Shown piece by piece: positions 47,901 to 56,699 of a DNA stretch of 64,000 bases. The DNA is from Bacteroidales bacterium (GTDB taxonomy: Bacteria; Bacteroidota; Bacteroidia; Bacteroidales; UBA932). The stretch covers positions 149,445-213,444 of the forward strand of contig JAFTDJ010000038.1 of NCBI GenBank assembly GCA_017454265.1, written 5' to 3'. Numbering within the stretch: the first letter of the stretch is position 1; every line of letters starts with the position of its first letter. The notes below the pieces were generated by a model. It was not told the origin of the DNA, searched no databases, and worked only from the letters and a program-made list of their open reading frames with translations. Made by a program: the position numbers and the translations under genes.

Positions 47901-49562
47901 ATGCACAATAAAACTGCACAAACCTACAATCTGAACGGAGAGCTCTTTTTGAAGATGTTGGCACAGGGGCACGCAAGGCTTTCCAACAACAGGCAAAGAG
48001 TCAACGACTTGAACGTTTTTCCCATACCCGACGGAGATACAGGGGACAATATGTGTCTTACTATTGAATCCGGATACGTCCAGGCTTCACAACTTGGTGG
48101 AGCGCGCCTGAGTGAAATAGCCAATGCCGCGTCCTCCGGCATGCTCATGGGTGCCAGAGGCAATTCCGGCGTCATACTTTCAAGAATTTTTGCCGGAATG
48201 GCGAAAGGTTTCTCCAGCGTATCAAAGACAGATACAAAAGGATTCGCATCAGCGATGTCTTCCGCTGTTTCCGAAGCATACGGCTCAGTTGCACATCCGG
48301 TGGAAGGTACTATACTGACAGTAGTCCGCGAGGGTACGGAGGAAGCAGAAACATCGAAGACCAAGTCCATGGAAGAGTACATCTCCGCACTTATACACGG
48401 AATGGAAAAATCCCTTGAGCGCACACCGCAGAAACTACAGGTCCTCGCAGACGCCGGTGTCGTAGACAGCGGCGGCGCCGGGTTACTGCACATTTTTTAC
48501 GGATTCCAGGATGCGATACTCGGGATAAACGGCTCCGTTTCGGATCCACTGCCTGCCTCCGGGAGTCAAGCCAAAGTTGATTTTTCGCTGTTCGACGAGA
48601 ATACGGAACTCAAATTCGGCTATTGCACCGAATTCCTGCTGCGCCTGCAGAGCTCAAAGGTGGACCTTGCCTCATTTGATGAAAAAGAAATCGAAAAATA
48701 CATACTCGGAGCCGGCGATTCCGTAGTTTTCTTCCGGGAAGGCTCCATAATCAAGGTCCACGTTCACACCAAGACACCGGGAGACATTATCAGCCACTGC
48801 CAGCGCTGGGGTGAATTCCTTACCGTCAAGATTGAGAATATGACTTTGCAGCACCATAATTCAAGTCTTGCAGAACGTTCGCAGCCGGTGAAGCGGAAGG
48901 AGTACGGTACTGTTACCGTTTCCAGCGGTGAAGGCCTGAGGAGCATCTTCACTGAGCAGCTTGCTGCCGATCAGATAGTGGAAGGCGGACAGACCATGAA
49001 CCCTTCAGTTGCTGACTTCATAGCGGCTTTTGACAAAGTCCACGCCAGACATATATTCGTATTCCCCAACAATTCCAACATCATCATGACGGCAAAGCAG
49101 GCCGCCGGAATATATGCAGATGCGTCCGTGCACGTTATACCCACAAAAAGCCTGGGGGCCGGCTACGTTGCACTCGCCTCTTTCGACCACTCGGAAAAAG
49201 ATGCGGCGAAGCTTGAGGAGATGCTTACCGGGATTTCTTCTTCCGTTATATGCGGACAGGTCTCCCCTGCCAGCCGTAATACGGAGAAAGACGGCCATAA
49301 AGTGCACAAAGGTGGCTTCATCGGTTTCTCCGGCGATGAAATCCTGTCAAGCGACGACGACCGCCTTCAGGCCGCGCTCTCACTTTGCAAAGCTCTCGAA
49401 GCCGGCTCCCACGACGTTGTGCTCATACTTGGAGGCGCAGATGCGCCGGAACCAGAAGCCTCCGCACTCTGCGCCGAACTTGGGAAAGAATACCCGAACA
49501 CAGAATTTATCTATAACCACGGCGGCCAGCCCGTCTTTGATTACACTTTCATAATATGCTGA
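47901..49562 (+). CDS. fakA: Fatty acid kinase subunit FakA-like (DAK2 domain) protein
   Basis: The ATG at 47901 gives MHNKTAQTYNLNGELFLKM and 553 residues, close to the usual 550 of FakA/YloV. The N-terminal DhaL/DAK2 domain carries the ATP and metal motif PDGDTGDN (residues 43-50). The middle and C-terminal FakA domains follow (VKIENMTLQHHN and GGADAPEPEASALCAEL). With FakB it phosphorylates free fatty acids to acyl-phosphates. It overlaps the DegV gene by 7 bases and leads a row of lipid genes. Confidence 0.9.
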   Translation: MHNKTAQTYNLNGELFLKMLAQGHARLSNNRQRVNDLNVFPIPDGDTGDNMCLTIESGYVQASQLGGARLSEIANAASSGMLMGARGNSGVILSRIFAGMAKGFSSVSKTDTKGFASAMSSAVSEAYGSVAHPVEGTILTVVREGTEEAETSKTKSMEEYISALIHGMEKSLERTPQKLQVLADAGVVDSGGAGLLHIFYGFQDAILGINGSVSDPLPASGSQAKVDFSLFDENTELKFGYCTEFLLRLQSSKVDLASFDEKEIEKYILGAGDSVVFFREGSIIKVHVHTKTPGDIISHCQRWGEFLTVKIENMTLQHHNSSLAERSQPVKRKEYGTVTVSSGEGLRSIFTEQLAADQIVEGGQTMNPSVADFIAAFDKVHARHIFVFPNNSNIIMTAKQAAGIYADASVHVIPTKSLGAGYVALASFDHSEKDAAKLEEMLTGISSSVICGQVSPASRNTEKDGHKVHKGGFIGFSGDEILSSDDDRLQAALSLCKALEAGSHDVVLILGGADAPEPEASALCAELGKEYPNTEFIYNHGGQPVFDYTFIIC

Positions 49563-50428
49563 CACTTATTTCCGACACCGATTGTGATATGACTCCTTCC
49601 CTTGCGAAGGAATTCGGTTACAAGGTTATCATCCCTATGCCGTATGCTATTGACGGCAAGCTGTATCACCCTTACGTAGAAAGTGAGGATTACGATCATA
49701 AATCATTCTACGCCAAGCTCCGCACCGGCACTCTCCCCACTACAAGCGCCGTGAGCGAGTCTGTGTACATCAAGTATTTCGAACCGGAGTTTGCCGACGG
49801 CAACGACATACTCTACGTTCATTTTTCTTCCGGCATGTCCAACACTTTCGAGAATATGGACAAAGCGGTTGAAACCCTTAAGAAAAAATATCCCGAGCGT
49901 AAGTTCTACTCAATCGACACTCTGGGCATATCTGCAGAATCCCTGAATATTGCCATGGAAGTCGGAGACATGTACAAAGCGGGCAAGACTGCCGAAGAAA
50001 TTGTCGAGTGGTCCAAAACGGAGGTTTCAAAATTCCCTCTCTACTTTATTGCCGACGACCTGAAGTTTTTCCGCCGCAGCGGACGGGTAAGCGGACTTGC
50101 AGCTACTATGGGTAACTTCATCGGCATACGTCCCATAATATACGTAAACGAAGAAGGCAAGATGGTGTCCATAGGCAAGGAAGTAGGGCGCAACAAGGCT
50201 ATTGACAGGCTTGTACAGTATGTAGAAGAACTTGGCGAGGACGTCAAGAGCCATCGCATCACCATTGGCCATGCCGACTGCCAGGACCTCGTGGATATCA
50301 TTACCGCCAAATTAAAAGAAAAGTTCGGCGACGACCTCAAGATTGTAGTAACTATGGTCAACCCGACTATAGGAAGCCACTGCGGTCCCAACGGAATGGG
50401 CGTCTGCTTCCACGGCAAGCACAGATAG
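49556..50428 (+). CDS. fakB: DegV-family fatty-acid-binding protein (FakB-like)
   Basis: The 290-residue DegV protein would present a bound fatty acid to FakA. The signatures are LPTTSAVSE (TTS region), VHFSSGMSNTFENM, FRRSGRVSGLAATMGNFIGIRPII and the terminal GSHCGPNGMGVCF. They match FakB proteins known from Gram-positive bacteria. The acyl specificity cannot be read from sequence. Translation is coupled with FakA by overlap, and the next gene starts 3 bases after its stop. Confidence 0.85.
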   Translation: MLTLISDTDCDMTPSLAKEFGYKVIIPMPYAIDGKLYHPYVESEDYDHKSFYAKLRTGTLPTTSAVSESVYIKYFEPEFADGNDILYVHFSSGMSNTFENMDKAVETLKKKYPERKFYSIDTLGISAESLNIAMEVGDMYKAGKTAEEIVEWSKTEVSKFPLYFIADDLKFFRRSGRVSGLAATMGNFIGIRPIIYVNEEGKMVSIGKEVGRNKAIDRLVQYVEELGEDVKSHRITIGHADCQDLVDIITAKLKEKFGDDLKIVVTMVNPTIGSHCGPNGMGVCFHGKHR

Positions 50429-50431
50429 GAC

Positions 50432-51553
50432 ATGATTGATATTATAGAAGTTCGGACACACAGGGAGCGCAAGGAGTTTGTCGAATTCCCTTTGTGCATA
50501 TACAAGGACTGTCCGTATTTTTGTCCTCCCCTTTATGGCGACGAGATGGGTGTTTTCGGAGATAAAAACATCTATAACGACACTTGTGACACCGTTTACT
50601 ACATTGCTCGTCGCGAAGGAAAGACGGTCGGTCGTATTTCCGGCATAATCCAGAAAGCGGCCAATGAGAAAAACGGTGAAAAGCGGGTCCGTTTCGGGCG
50701 CTTCGACTCAATAAACGACCAGGAAGTCGCCACTGCCCTTTTGAAGGCGGTAGAAGACTGGGCGGTCGGCAAGGGAATGGATACCGCCCATGGGCCCCTG
50801 GGGTTCTCCGACCTCGAGCGTGAAGGCCTCCTCATAGAAGGATTTGACCAGATGTCCACATTCGAAGAGCAGTACAATTATGAATACTATGCGAAGCTCA
50901 TCGAAAACTGCGGCTATACGAAAGAAGTAGACTGGACCGAGAGCAAAATAAGTGTGCCCGAAGATTATGACGGGGAACTCGAAAAGCTGGGAAATTTCGT
51001 AATGAAACGTTATAAGTTGCGCTTCGGACCGGCAAAGAACACCAATGACTTTCTGGACAAGTATGCCGACGGAATCTTCGAGCTCCTGGACAAATCGTAC
51101 GACAAACTTTATGGCACGGTCCCTTTTACGCCTTCGATGAGAAAGCAGATGATTAGCGGCTTCAAGTTCTTACTGAACCTGAAATATGCTGCCGTTATCC
51201 TGGACGAGAACGACAAGATGATAAGTTTCGCCATTTGCTTTCCCAGCATAGTTGAAGCAGTACGTACAGCCGGCGGCCGCATAACGCCCCTGATGCTCCT
51301 CCGCTTCCTGAGGGCTAAACGCAACCCCAAAGTACTCGATCTCTGTCTGGTCGGAGTGGATCCCGAGTATCTTAACCGAGGAGTCAGCGCAGTGTTCGCC
51401 GCCGCTTTGATGCGTATGCTCAAGGAGGGCAAAATAGAATATGCAGAGACCAACCTGAATCTGGAAGATAATTACGACATTCAAAACCTCTGGAAACACT
51501 TCGGCCGCGTAAATCATAAACGCCGCCGCGCATATGTCAAGAAACTCATATGA
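50432..51553 (+). CDS. GNAT-fold N-acyltransferase-like protein
   Basis: The 373-residue protein opens with EVRTHRERKEFVEFPLCIYKDCPYFCPPL, a pattern shared by a YghO-type family of GNAT proteins. The C-terminal part has an acyl-CoA-like loop (VDPEYLNRGVSAVFAAALM) and the segment AETNLNLEDNYDIQNLWKHFG. Its substrate is unknown. Position between FakB and PlsX suggests acyl transfer in lipid or cell-envelope metabolism, but this is inference. It overlaps plsX by 4 bases. Confidence 0.65.
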   Translation: MIDIIEVRTHRERKEFVEFPLCIYKDCPYFCPPLYGDEMGVFGDKNIYNDTCDTVYYIARREGKTVGRISGIIQKAANEKNGEKRVRFGRFDSINDQEVATALLKAVEDWAVGKGMDTAHGPLGFSDLEREGLLIEGFDQMSTFEEQYNYEYYAKLIENCGYTKEVDWTESKISVPEDYDGELEKLGNFVMKRYKLRFGPAKNTNDFLDKYADGIFELLDKSYDKLYGTVPFTPSMRKQMISGFKFLLNLKYAAVILDENDKMISFAICFPSIVEAVRTAGGRITPLMLLRFLRAKRNPKVLDLCLVGVDPEYLNRGVSAVFAAALMRMLKEGKIEYAETNLNLEDNYDIQNLWKHFGRVNHKRRRAYVKKLI

Positions 51554-52569
51554 TAAAGATAATTGTTGACTGCTTCGGCGGAGACCATAGTCCGCAGGCT
51601 AACGTTGACGGCGCACTTGCCGCCTTGGAATCGACCCGCGACCTGCATCTGATTCTTTCCGGAGATGAGAGCATACTCCGCAAGCTTTTGGAAGGACGGC
51701 AATACGACAATTCCCGAATTGAAATCCTGAATGCCACTCAAGTAATCGGATGCGATGAAAGGCCAACCGACGTAATCCGCCTTAAAAGGGACAGCTCCAT
51801 GATAAAGGCCATCCGGATGCTGCGCGACGATGACTCCGTTGCAGCGATGGTAAGTACCGGCTCCACGGGGGCCCTAGTCGCAGCGGCTCTTACCCGTATA
51901 GGCAGGTTACGCGGCGTGATACGTCCAGCCTTCTGTCCCGTTCTGCCTACCATGAACGGTGGTATCGTGGGAGTGTGCGACAGTGGCGCCAACGTAGAAG
52001 TTACCCCTGAGCATCTGCGTCAGTTTGCAATTATGGCCAGTCTGTATATGGAAAACGTTTACGGTGTCAGCACTCCCCGGGTTGCATTGCTAAACGTTGG
52101 AAAAGAAGCTGAAAAAGGCGATGAAATTCGTCAGGCAGCATATAAGTTGCTGACGGAAACCACTGAGTTGAACTTCGTAGGCAACATGGAGAGCCGCGAC
52201 CTGCTGAGCGGCAGTTATGACGTCGTTGTTTGCGACGGATTCTCCGGAAACGTTCTTGTAAAGGCAACGGAAGGCGCCGCTCTGGAGCTTATGAAGAAGC
52301 TCAAGAAAGACATTTACTCCCGCTGGATCTATAAAATGGGCGCTGCGCTCATGTCCCGCATGTTCAAAGAAGAAAAGGAATTCATGAACTACCAGAACTA
52401 CGGCGGCAGCGTGCTGCTCGGAACATCCAAGGTAGTAGTCAAAGGTCACGGAAGCAGTAAGGCCACAGCCGTGCAGAAATGCATAGAACAGGCATTTAAA
52501 ATGCAGATAAGCGACCTTAACGGGAAAATTGAAGAAATTATTTGTAAATACGATCATTACGAATTTTAA
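51550..52569 (+). CDS. plsX: Phosphate acyltransferase PlsX
   Basis: The 339-residue enzyme interconverts acyl-ACP and acyl-phosphate, the donor used by PlsY to start phospholipid synthesis. The N-terminus IIVDCFGGDHSPQANVDGAL is typical, as are STGSTGALVAAAL and GFSGNVLVKATEG. It sits between FakAB and an acyl carrier protein, all of which meet at acyl-phosphate. The gene is in the same transcription unit and is separated from the ACP gene by 2 bases. Confidence 0.93.
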   Translation: MIKIIVDCFGGDHSPQANVDGALAALESTRDLHLILSGDESILRKLLEGRQYDNSRIEILNATQVIGCDERPTDVIRLKRDSSMIKAIRMLRDDDSVAAMVSTGSTGALVAAALTRIGRLRGVIRPAFCPVLPTMNGGIVGVCDSGANVEVTPEHLRQFAIMASLYMENVYGVSTPRVALLNVGKEAEKGDEIRQAAYKLLTETTELNFVGNMESRDLLSGSYDVVVCDGFSGNVLVKATEGAALELMKKLKKDIYSRWIYKMGAALMSRMFKEEKEFMNYQNYGGSVLLGTSKVVVKGHGSSKATAVQKCIEQAFKMQISDLNGKIEEIICKYDHYEF

Positions 52570-52571
52570 TT

Positions 52572-52802
52572 ATGTTTGAAGAAGTACGCGCCATTCTGGC
52601 AAAACAACTCAGGGTTGATCCCGAAAAGATAAGTCTTGATTCTCAAATCAAGAAAGACCTTGGAGCAGATTCATTGGATATCCTGCAGTTGCTTATGAGG
52701 GTTGAAGATGACTATGGTATTGTTATCCCGGACCAGGAGCTGGCCGGTTTCGTGACCGTAGCTGACGTAGTAGCCTTCCTTGACAAGCAAAAACAAGCAT
52801 AA
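52572..52802 (+). CDS. acpP: Acyl carrier protein
   Basis: The 76-residue acidic four-helix protein carries the phosphopantetheine serine in GADSLDILQL (Ser34). It shuttles fatty-acyl chains. The sequence is more divergent than the main fatty-acid-synthase ACP, so it could be a second, specialised copy. It immediately follows plsX and precedes hpt with a 1-base gap. Confidence 0.92.
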   Translation: MFEEVRAILAKQLRVDPEKISLDSQIKKDLGADSLDILQLLMRVEDDYGIVIPDQELAGFVTVADVVAFLDKQKQA

Positions 52803-52803
52803 A

Positions 52804-53346
52804 ATGGAAACAGTAACATTGCACGACAAAACTTTCCGCCCTTTCATTCCAAATGAGAGGATAGAAGCAGCCATCGACAAACTCGCAGCAAGAATCAATT
52901 TGGACTACGAAGGCTCAGAAGACATTCCCGTACTTATCTGTACCCTGAACGGAGCGATTATGTTTACCGCAGAGCTCATGAAGCGACTGAGTTTCCAATG
53001 CGAACTGAGTTGTGTGAAGTTAAGCTCATACCAGGGCACCAGGTCAACCGGAACAGTTCTCACCACCCTGGGCCTGACAAATGACATAAAGGGCCGCAGA
53101 GTCATCATCTGCGAAGACATCGTAGATACAGGTGCCACAATACTCGCTTTGCAGGAGATGCTGCTGGACAAGGGAGCTTCCGAAGTGCGCATCTGCACAA
53201 TGCTGCTCAAGCCGGACGTATTCGACAAGGATGTAAAACTGGATTACGTAGCAATGGAAATACCCAATTCTTTTATTGTCGGATTCGGTCTGGATTACAA
53301 TGAACTGGGTCGCAATCTCAAGGATATTTATATTTTGGACAAATGA
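52804..53346 (+). CDS. hpt: Hypoxanthine phosphoribosyltransferase
   Basis: From the ATG at 52804 the protein has 180 residues and joins hypoxanthine or guanine to PRPP for purine salvage. The PRPP loop is IICEDIVDTGAT; the flexible loop SSYQGTRSTG is also present. The start right after the ACP stop is preferred over an earlier one inside the ACP gene. It overlaps adk by 4 bases. Confidence 0.92.
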   Translation: METVTLHDKTFRPFIPNERIEAAIDKLAARINLDYEGSEDIPVLICTLNGAIMFTAELMKRLSFQCELSCVKLSSYQGTRSTGTVLTTLGLTNDIKGRRVIICEDIVDTGATILALQEMLLDKGASEVRICTMLLKPDVFDKDVKLDYVAMEIPNSFIVGFGLDYNELGRNLKDIYILDK

Positions 53347-53921
53347 AATACTACATTCTGTTCGGCCCTCCCGGAGCCGGAAAAGGCACCCACGCAGGCG
53401 CTATTGCACAAAAGTACAACTTGAAACACATTTCTACCGGCGAACTTCTCCGTGGTGAAATTGCAGCTGGCACCGAACTGGGACTACATGCCAAAAAACT
53501 TATCGACGCAGGCAGCCTTGTCCCTGATGAAGTTGTTGAAGGAATGATTGAAAACGCGTTCGACACCATAAAGGACGTTGACGGATTCCTTCTCGACGGT
53601 TTTCCTCGCACTTTGGCACAGGCGAAGTCCCTGGATTCCATTCTTGCAAAACGAGGAGAAAAAGTTAACGGAGTCATTTCCATAATGATCCCCGACTCAC
53701 TCGTATATGAAAGAATAGCCGGAAGGGCTAAAATCGAAGGCCGGGCAGATGACGCCTCTCCGGAAATCATAGCACACCGTATTCAGACTTATCACGATCA
53801 GACTGAGCCGCTGAAAGAATACTACCGCGCCGCGGGCAACTATTACGAAGTAAACGGCTACCCTGGCACCATAGAGGAAAACCGCAATCGCGTCCTGGCC
53901 CTGGTGGAGACTATCCGTTAA
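53343..53921 (+). CDS. adk: Adenylate kinase
   Basis: The 192-residue enzyme equilibrates ATP, ADP and AMP. The P-loop is GPPGAGKGT at residues 8-16, and the AMP-binding/LID signatures DGFPRTLAQA and RIAGRAKIEGRADD follow. The LID is the short form without zinc cysteines, as usual in Bacteroidota. It is coupled to hpt, completing a purine-nucleotide pair within the lipid block. Confidence 0.96.
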   Translation: MKYYILFGPPGAGKGTHAGAIAQKYNLKHISTGELLRGEIAAGTELGLHAKKLIDAGSLVPDEVVEGMIENAFDTIKDVDGFLLDGFPRTLAQAKSLDSILAKRGEKVNGVISIMIPDSLVYERIAGRAKIEGRADDASPEIIAHRIQTYHDQTEPLKEYYRAAGNYYEVNGYPGTIEENRNRVLALVETIR

Positions 53922-53924
53922 TCA

Positions 53925-54968
53925 ATGGCCAGGCAAAAAGAAGACATAGCAGCAATAGCCCGAGAGCTTGTAGATGATGCCAGGAATGGCATTTTCAGGC
54001 CGGTCTATCTTCTGATGGGAGACGAGCCCTTTTATCCGGAGCTCGTCTGCCAGGCGATTATTGACAACTGCGTTGATGAGTTTGGCAAAGACTTCAACGA
54101 AACAATCTGCTATGGCGCAGACGTAACAGGCGAACAGGTAGTTACTGCTGCCCGGCGCTTCCCTATGATGGCAGACAGGCAGCTTGTCGTAGTAAAAGAG
54201 GCCCAGATGATGAAGAGTCTGGAAGATATTGCCATATACTGCAATGAGCCGCTGGACTCCACCGTTCTGGTGCTCATGCTGCACAAAGCCAGTACCGATA
54301 AAAGAAAGGCTCTGTACAAAGGAGTGCAGAAAATTGGTGTAGTGCTGGACAGTCCTGCATTGCGTGACTACGAAGTCCCGAGATGGATAGAAAGTTACTA
54401 CAGGGAAAAGGGCCTGTCTATCGATGCCGAAGCTGCTGCTCTCCTGGCAGAGTCTGTAGGCACCGACCTCTCGACCATTGCTGCGGAAACAGAAAAAATG
54501 CTGAAGAATCTGCCGGAAGGAGCCAAATCGGTATCTACAGCAGATATCGAGAAGAACGTTGGTATCTCCCGACAATTCAGTATTTTCGAACTCACAAAAG
54601 AGCTTTCATACAGGAATTCTCCCAAAGCCCTGAAAATTGCCGCCCACCTTGGAAATGCAGCCCGTTTCAATATGCCTCAGGCGGTCAGCGCGCTATATAT
54701 GCACTTCAACCGGATTCTCAGGTATGGTGCTTTGCTTGCGAGAGCCGCTGCACCATCAGCAGAAGACAAATCAGCGGCTTTGGCCGGAGTCAACCCCTAT
54801 TTCTACAGGGAATATGATACAGCCGTTCGCAACTATCCCCTGCCCAGAGCCCAGGCTGTAATGTCTTTGCTATGCGAGTACGACTACCTTGGGAAGGGAG
54901 GAGACGGAGGAGCTGCAACACCAGCAGAACTCATGACAGAACTTACGGCAAAGATTCTAAACACATAA
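53925..54968 (+). CDS. holA: DNA polymerase III delta subunit
   Basis: The 347-residue clamp-loader subunit opens the beta clamp. The N-terminal segment FRPVYLLMGDEPFYPELVCQAI is typical of HolA. AAA+-like domains follow, with SRQFSIFELTKELSYRN marking the later helices. It lacks a functional Walker A, as normal for delta. It ends the plus-strand block, 33 bases before the convergent tmRNA. Confidence 0.9.
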   Translation: MARQKEDIAAIARELVDDARNGIFRPVYLLMGDEPFYPELVCQAIIDNCVDEFGKDFNETICYGADVTGEQVVTAARRFPMMADRQLVVVKEAQMMKSLEDIAIYCNEPLDSTVLVLMLHKASTDKRKALYKGVQKIGVVLDSPALRDYEVPRWIESYYREKGLSIDAEAAALLAESVGTDLSTIAAETEKMLKNLPEGAKSVSTADIEKNVGISRQFSIFELTKELSYRNSPKALKIAAHLGNAARFNMPQAVSALYMHFNRILRYGALLARAAAPSAEDKSAALAGVNPYFYREYDTAVRNYPLPRAQAVMSLLCEYDYLGKGGDGGAATPAELMTELTAKILNT

Positions 54969-55001
54969 ACTGAACAGGACCTGTACCAAGTTCACTTTTT
55001 G

Positions 55002-55397
55002 TGGAGCTGGCGGGAGTCGAACCCGCGTCCAAACAAAGTCCCGAAAAGCTTTCTACACGCTTATTCTTCCTTTAATTGTCGGCTACGGAATGAGGGAAGA
55101 CGCCCTAGTCTGCAGCTTATCCTCTGAATCTTAACTCCCCGTGGAGGCGGCGGGAGAGCGCATCCGTTTTGAATGATACCCCTGATTCCGGACATAAACG
55201 GCGTAAAGCCGGAGGGATATACGTCAGTGCCGCAGCCTTGGCGGCTCTGATTAATGCCTAATCTCTTGGAGATTAGCAAGCGTATGCGAAGTTGTAGTTG
55301 CCTACTAATTGTTCGACTGCTGGGATTAACGGGCCAACGGTCCACGCCCGACGTGCTTACCTCCCGAAATCGATGCTGTCAAAACCAGAACAGCCCC
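55002..55397 (-). ncRNA. ssrA: Transfer-messenger RNA
   Basis: The one-piece tmRNA runs on the minus strand. The 5' end GGGGCUGUUCUGGUUUUGACAG pairs (with one wobble) with the 3' CAGCUCC, and the T-arm GGUUCGACUCCCGCC is clear on the same strand. The 3' CCA is not fully encoded. The tag frame at 55302-55273 encodes GNYNFAYAC followed by a stop that lies in a perfect hairpin (CTAATCTC-GAGATTAG at 55258-55276). The upstream UUAGUA matches the usual resume context. It rescues stalled ribosomes with SmpB. Confidence 0.92.
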
Positions 55398-55411
55398 GTA
55401 GGAAAGTTCCG

Positions 55412-55419
55412 CAAATATA
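55412..55419 (-). promoter_or_regulatory. -7 element of ssrA
   Basis: The minus-strand TATATTTG lies 15 bases upstream of the mature tmRNA 5' end. A TTTG-like box (CAAA on the plus strand, 55437-55440) is 17 bases further upstream, slightly closer than usual. It sits between kbl and ssrA. Confidence 0.5.
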
Positions 55420-55443
55420 GAACTTTTTTTCAGAAGCAAAAAC

Positions 55444-56631
55444 TTAAATGACTCCAAGTTCTTTCCCGACCTTGATAAATGCAGTTATAGCCCTGTCCAG
55501 ATGTTCCGTCCTGTGCGCCGCAGAGATCTGTACTCGTATGCGAGCCTGCCCTTTGGGAACCACAGGATAGTAAAACCCGGTCACGAAGATGCCTTCCTCC
55601 GCCATGGCCGCCGCAAACTTCTGGCTAAGCGGCGCGTCATAAAGCATTACTGCGCAAATTGCAGACTGAGTCGGCTTTATGTCGAATCCAGCAGCAATCA
55701 TCTTTTCACGGAAGTATGCCACGTTTTCCTGCTGACGGTCATGAAGTTCATCGCTCTCGCTCAGTATCTTAAATGTCTCTATGCCGGCAGCACAGATCAT
55801 TGGCGGCAGTGAGTTGGAGAACAAATAGGGGCGGCTTCTCTGACGGAGCATGTCGATAATCTCTTGACGTCCTGTGGTAAAACCGCCGACGGCTCCACCG
55901 AAGCTCTTGCCCAGAGTGCCGGTATGGATATCGATGCGTCCATACAGGTCATAAAGCTCGGCAACTCCCCTTCCGTGTTTGCCGACAACGCCTGCGCTGT
56001 GGCTCTCGTCAACCATTACCAGGGCATCGTATTTCTCGGCAAGCTCGCAAATTTTGTCCATTGGAGCGACGTTACCGTCCATTGAGAACACTCCATCAGT
56101 GACGATTATACGGAATCTCTGCGCCTGGGCATCCTGCAGGCATTTTTCCAATTCTGCCATATCTGCATTGGCGTAGCGGTATCGCACAGCTTTGCAGAGT
56201 CGTACGCCGTCAATTATAGACGCGTGATTCAGGGAATCTGAAATGATCGCATCTTCTGCGGTAAGGAGCGGTTCGAATACGCCGCCGTTGGCATCAAAGC
56301 ACGCAGCGTAGAGGATGGTATCGTCGGTGTGGAAGTAATCGGAGACAGCTTTCTCCAGTTCACGGTGAAGATCCTGCTTTCCGCAAATGAAACGCACGGA
56401 AGACATACCGTAACCACGCTCATCCATAGCTTTCTTGGCAGCCGCAACCAGACGCGGGTTGTCTGACAGGCCGAGATAGTTGTTTGCACAGAAGTTAAGG
56501 GCTTTGCTGCCGTCTTCCAAAGTGATTTCTGCGCCCTGTGGAGAGCAAATAGTGCGCTCGCGTTTGTAAAGGCCTGCCTCATCGATTGCTTTCAGCTCCT
56601 GCTGAAGATAAGATTGAAATTTTCCGTACAT
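55444..56631 (-). CDS. kbl: Glycine C-acetyltransferase (2-amino-3-ketobutyrate CoA ligase)
   Basis: The start at 56631 gives MYGKFQSYLQQELKAIDEAGLY and 395 residues; the earlier frame (56694) runs through the promoter. The PLP lysine is Lys242 in HTGTLGKSFGGAVGG. The enzyme splits 2-amino-3-ketobutyrate with CoA into glycine and acetyl-CoA. The divergent tdh makes that substrate from threonine, so the pair forms the threonine-to-glycine route. A related alpha-oxoamine synthase (for example serine palmitoyltransferase) is less likely given this context. Confidence 0.9.
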   Translation of the reverse strand: MYGKFQSYLQQELKAIDEAGLYKRERTICSPQGAEITLEDGSKALNFCANNYLGLSDNPRLVAAAKKAMDERGYGMSSVRFICGKQDLHRELEKAVSDYFHTDDTILYAACFDANGGVFEPLLTAEDAIISDSLNHASIIDGVRLCKAVRYRYANADMAELEKCLQDAQAQRFRIIVTDGVFSMDGNVAPMDKICELAEKYDALVMVDESHSAGVVGKHGRGVAELYDLYGRIDIHTGTLGKSFGGAVGGFTTGRQEIIDMLRQRSRPYLFSNSLPPMICAAGIETFKILSESDELHDRQQENVAYFREKMIAAGFDIKPTQSAICAVMLYDAPLSQKFAAAMAEEGIFVTGFYYPVVPKGQARIRVQISAAHRTEHLDRAITAFIKVGKELGVI

Positions 56632-56660
56632 AATTATGTGGTTTTGCGTTTTTTCTCTTA

Positions 56661-56677
56661 CAAATTTAATAAATTTG
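56661..56677. promoter_or_regulatory. Palindromic divergent promoter of kbl and tdh
   Basis: CAAATTTAATAAATTTG is a perfect 17-bp palindrome. Its right arm is a plus-strand -7 box (TAAATTTG, 56670-56677) for tdh; its left arm is the minus-strand -7 box for kbl (56668-56661). TTTG-like boxes are placed symmetrically 23 bases away on each side. Confidence 0.6.
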
Positions 56678-56699
56678 CACCACATAATTGACAACAGTA

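Noticed and set aside
55002-55060. A tRNA gene at 55.0 kb
   Set aside because: The T-arm belongs to the tmRNA; no anticodon arm follows and the 5' half pairs 390 bases away.
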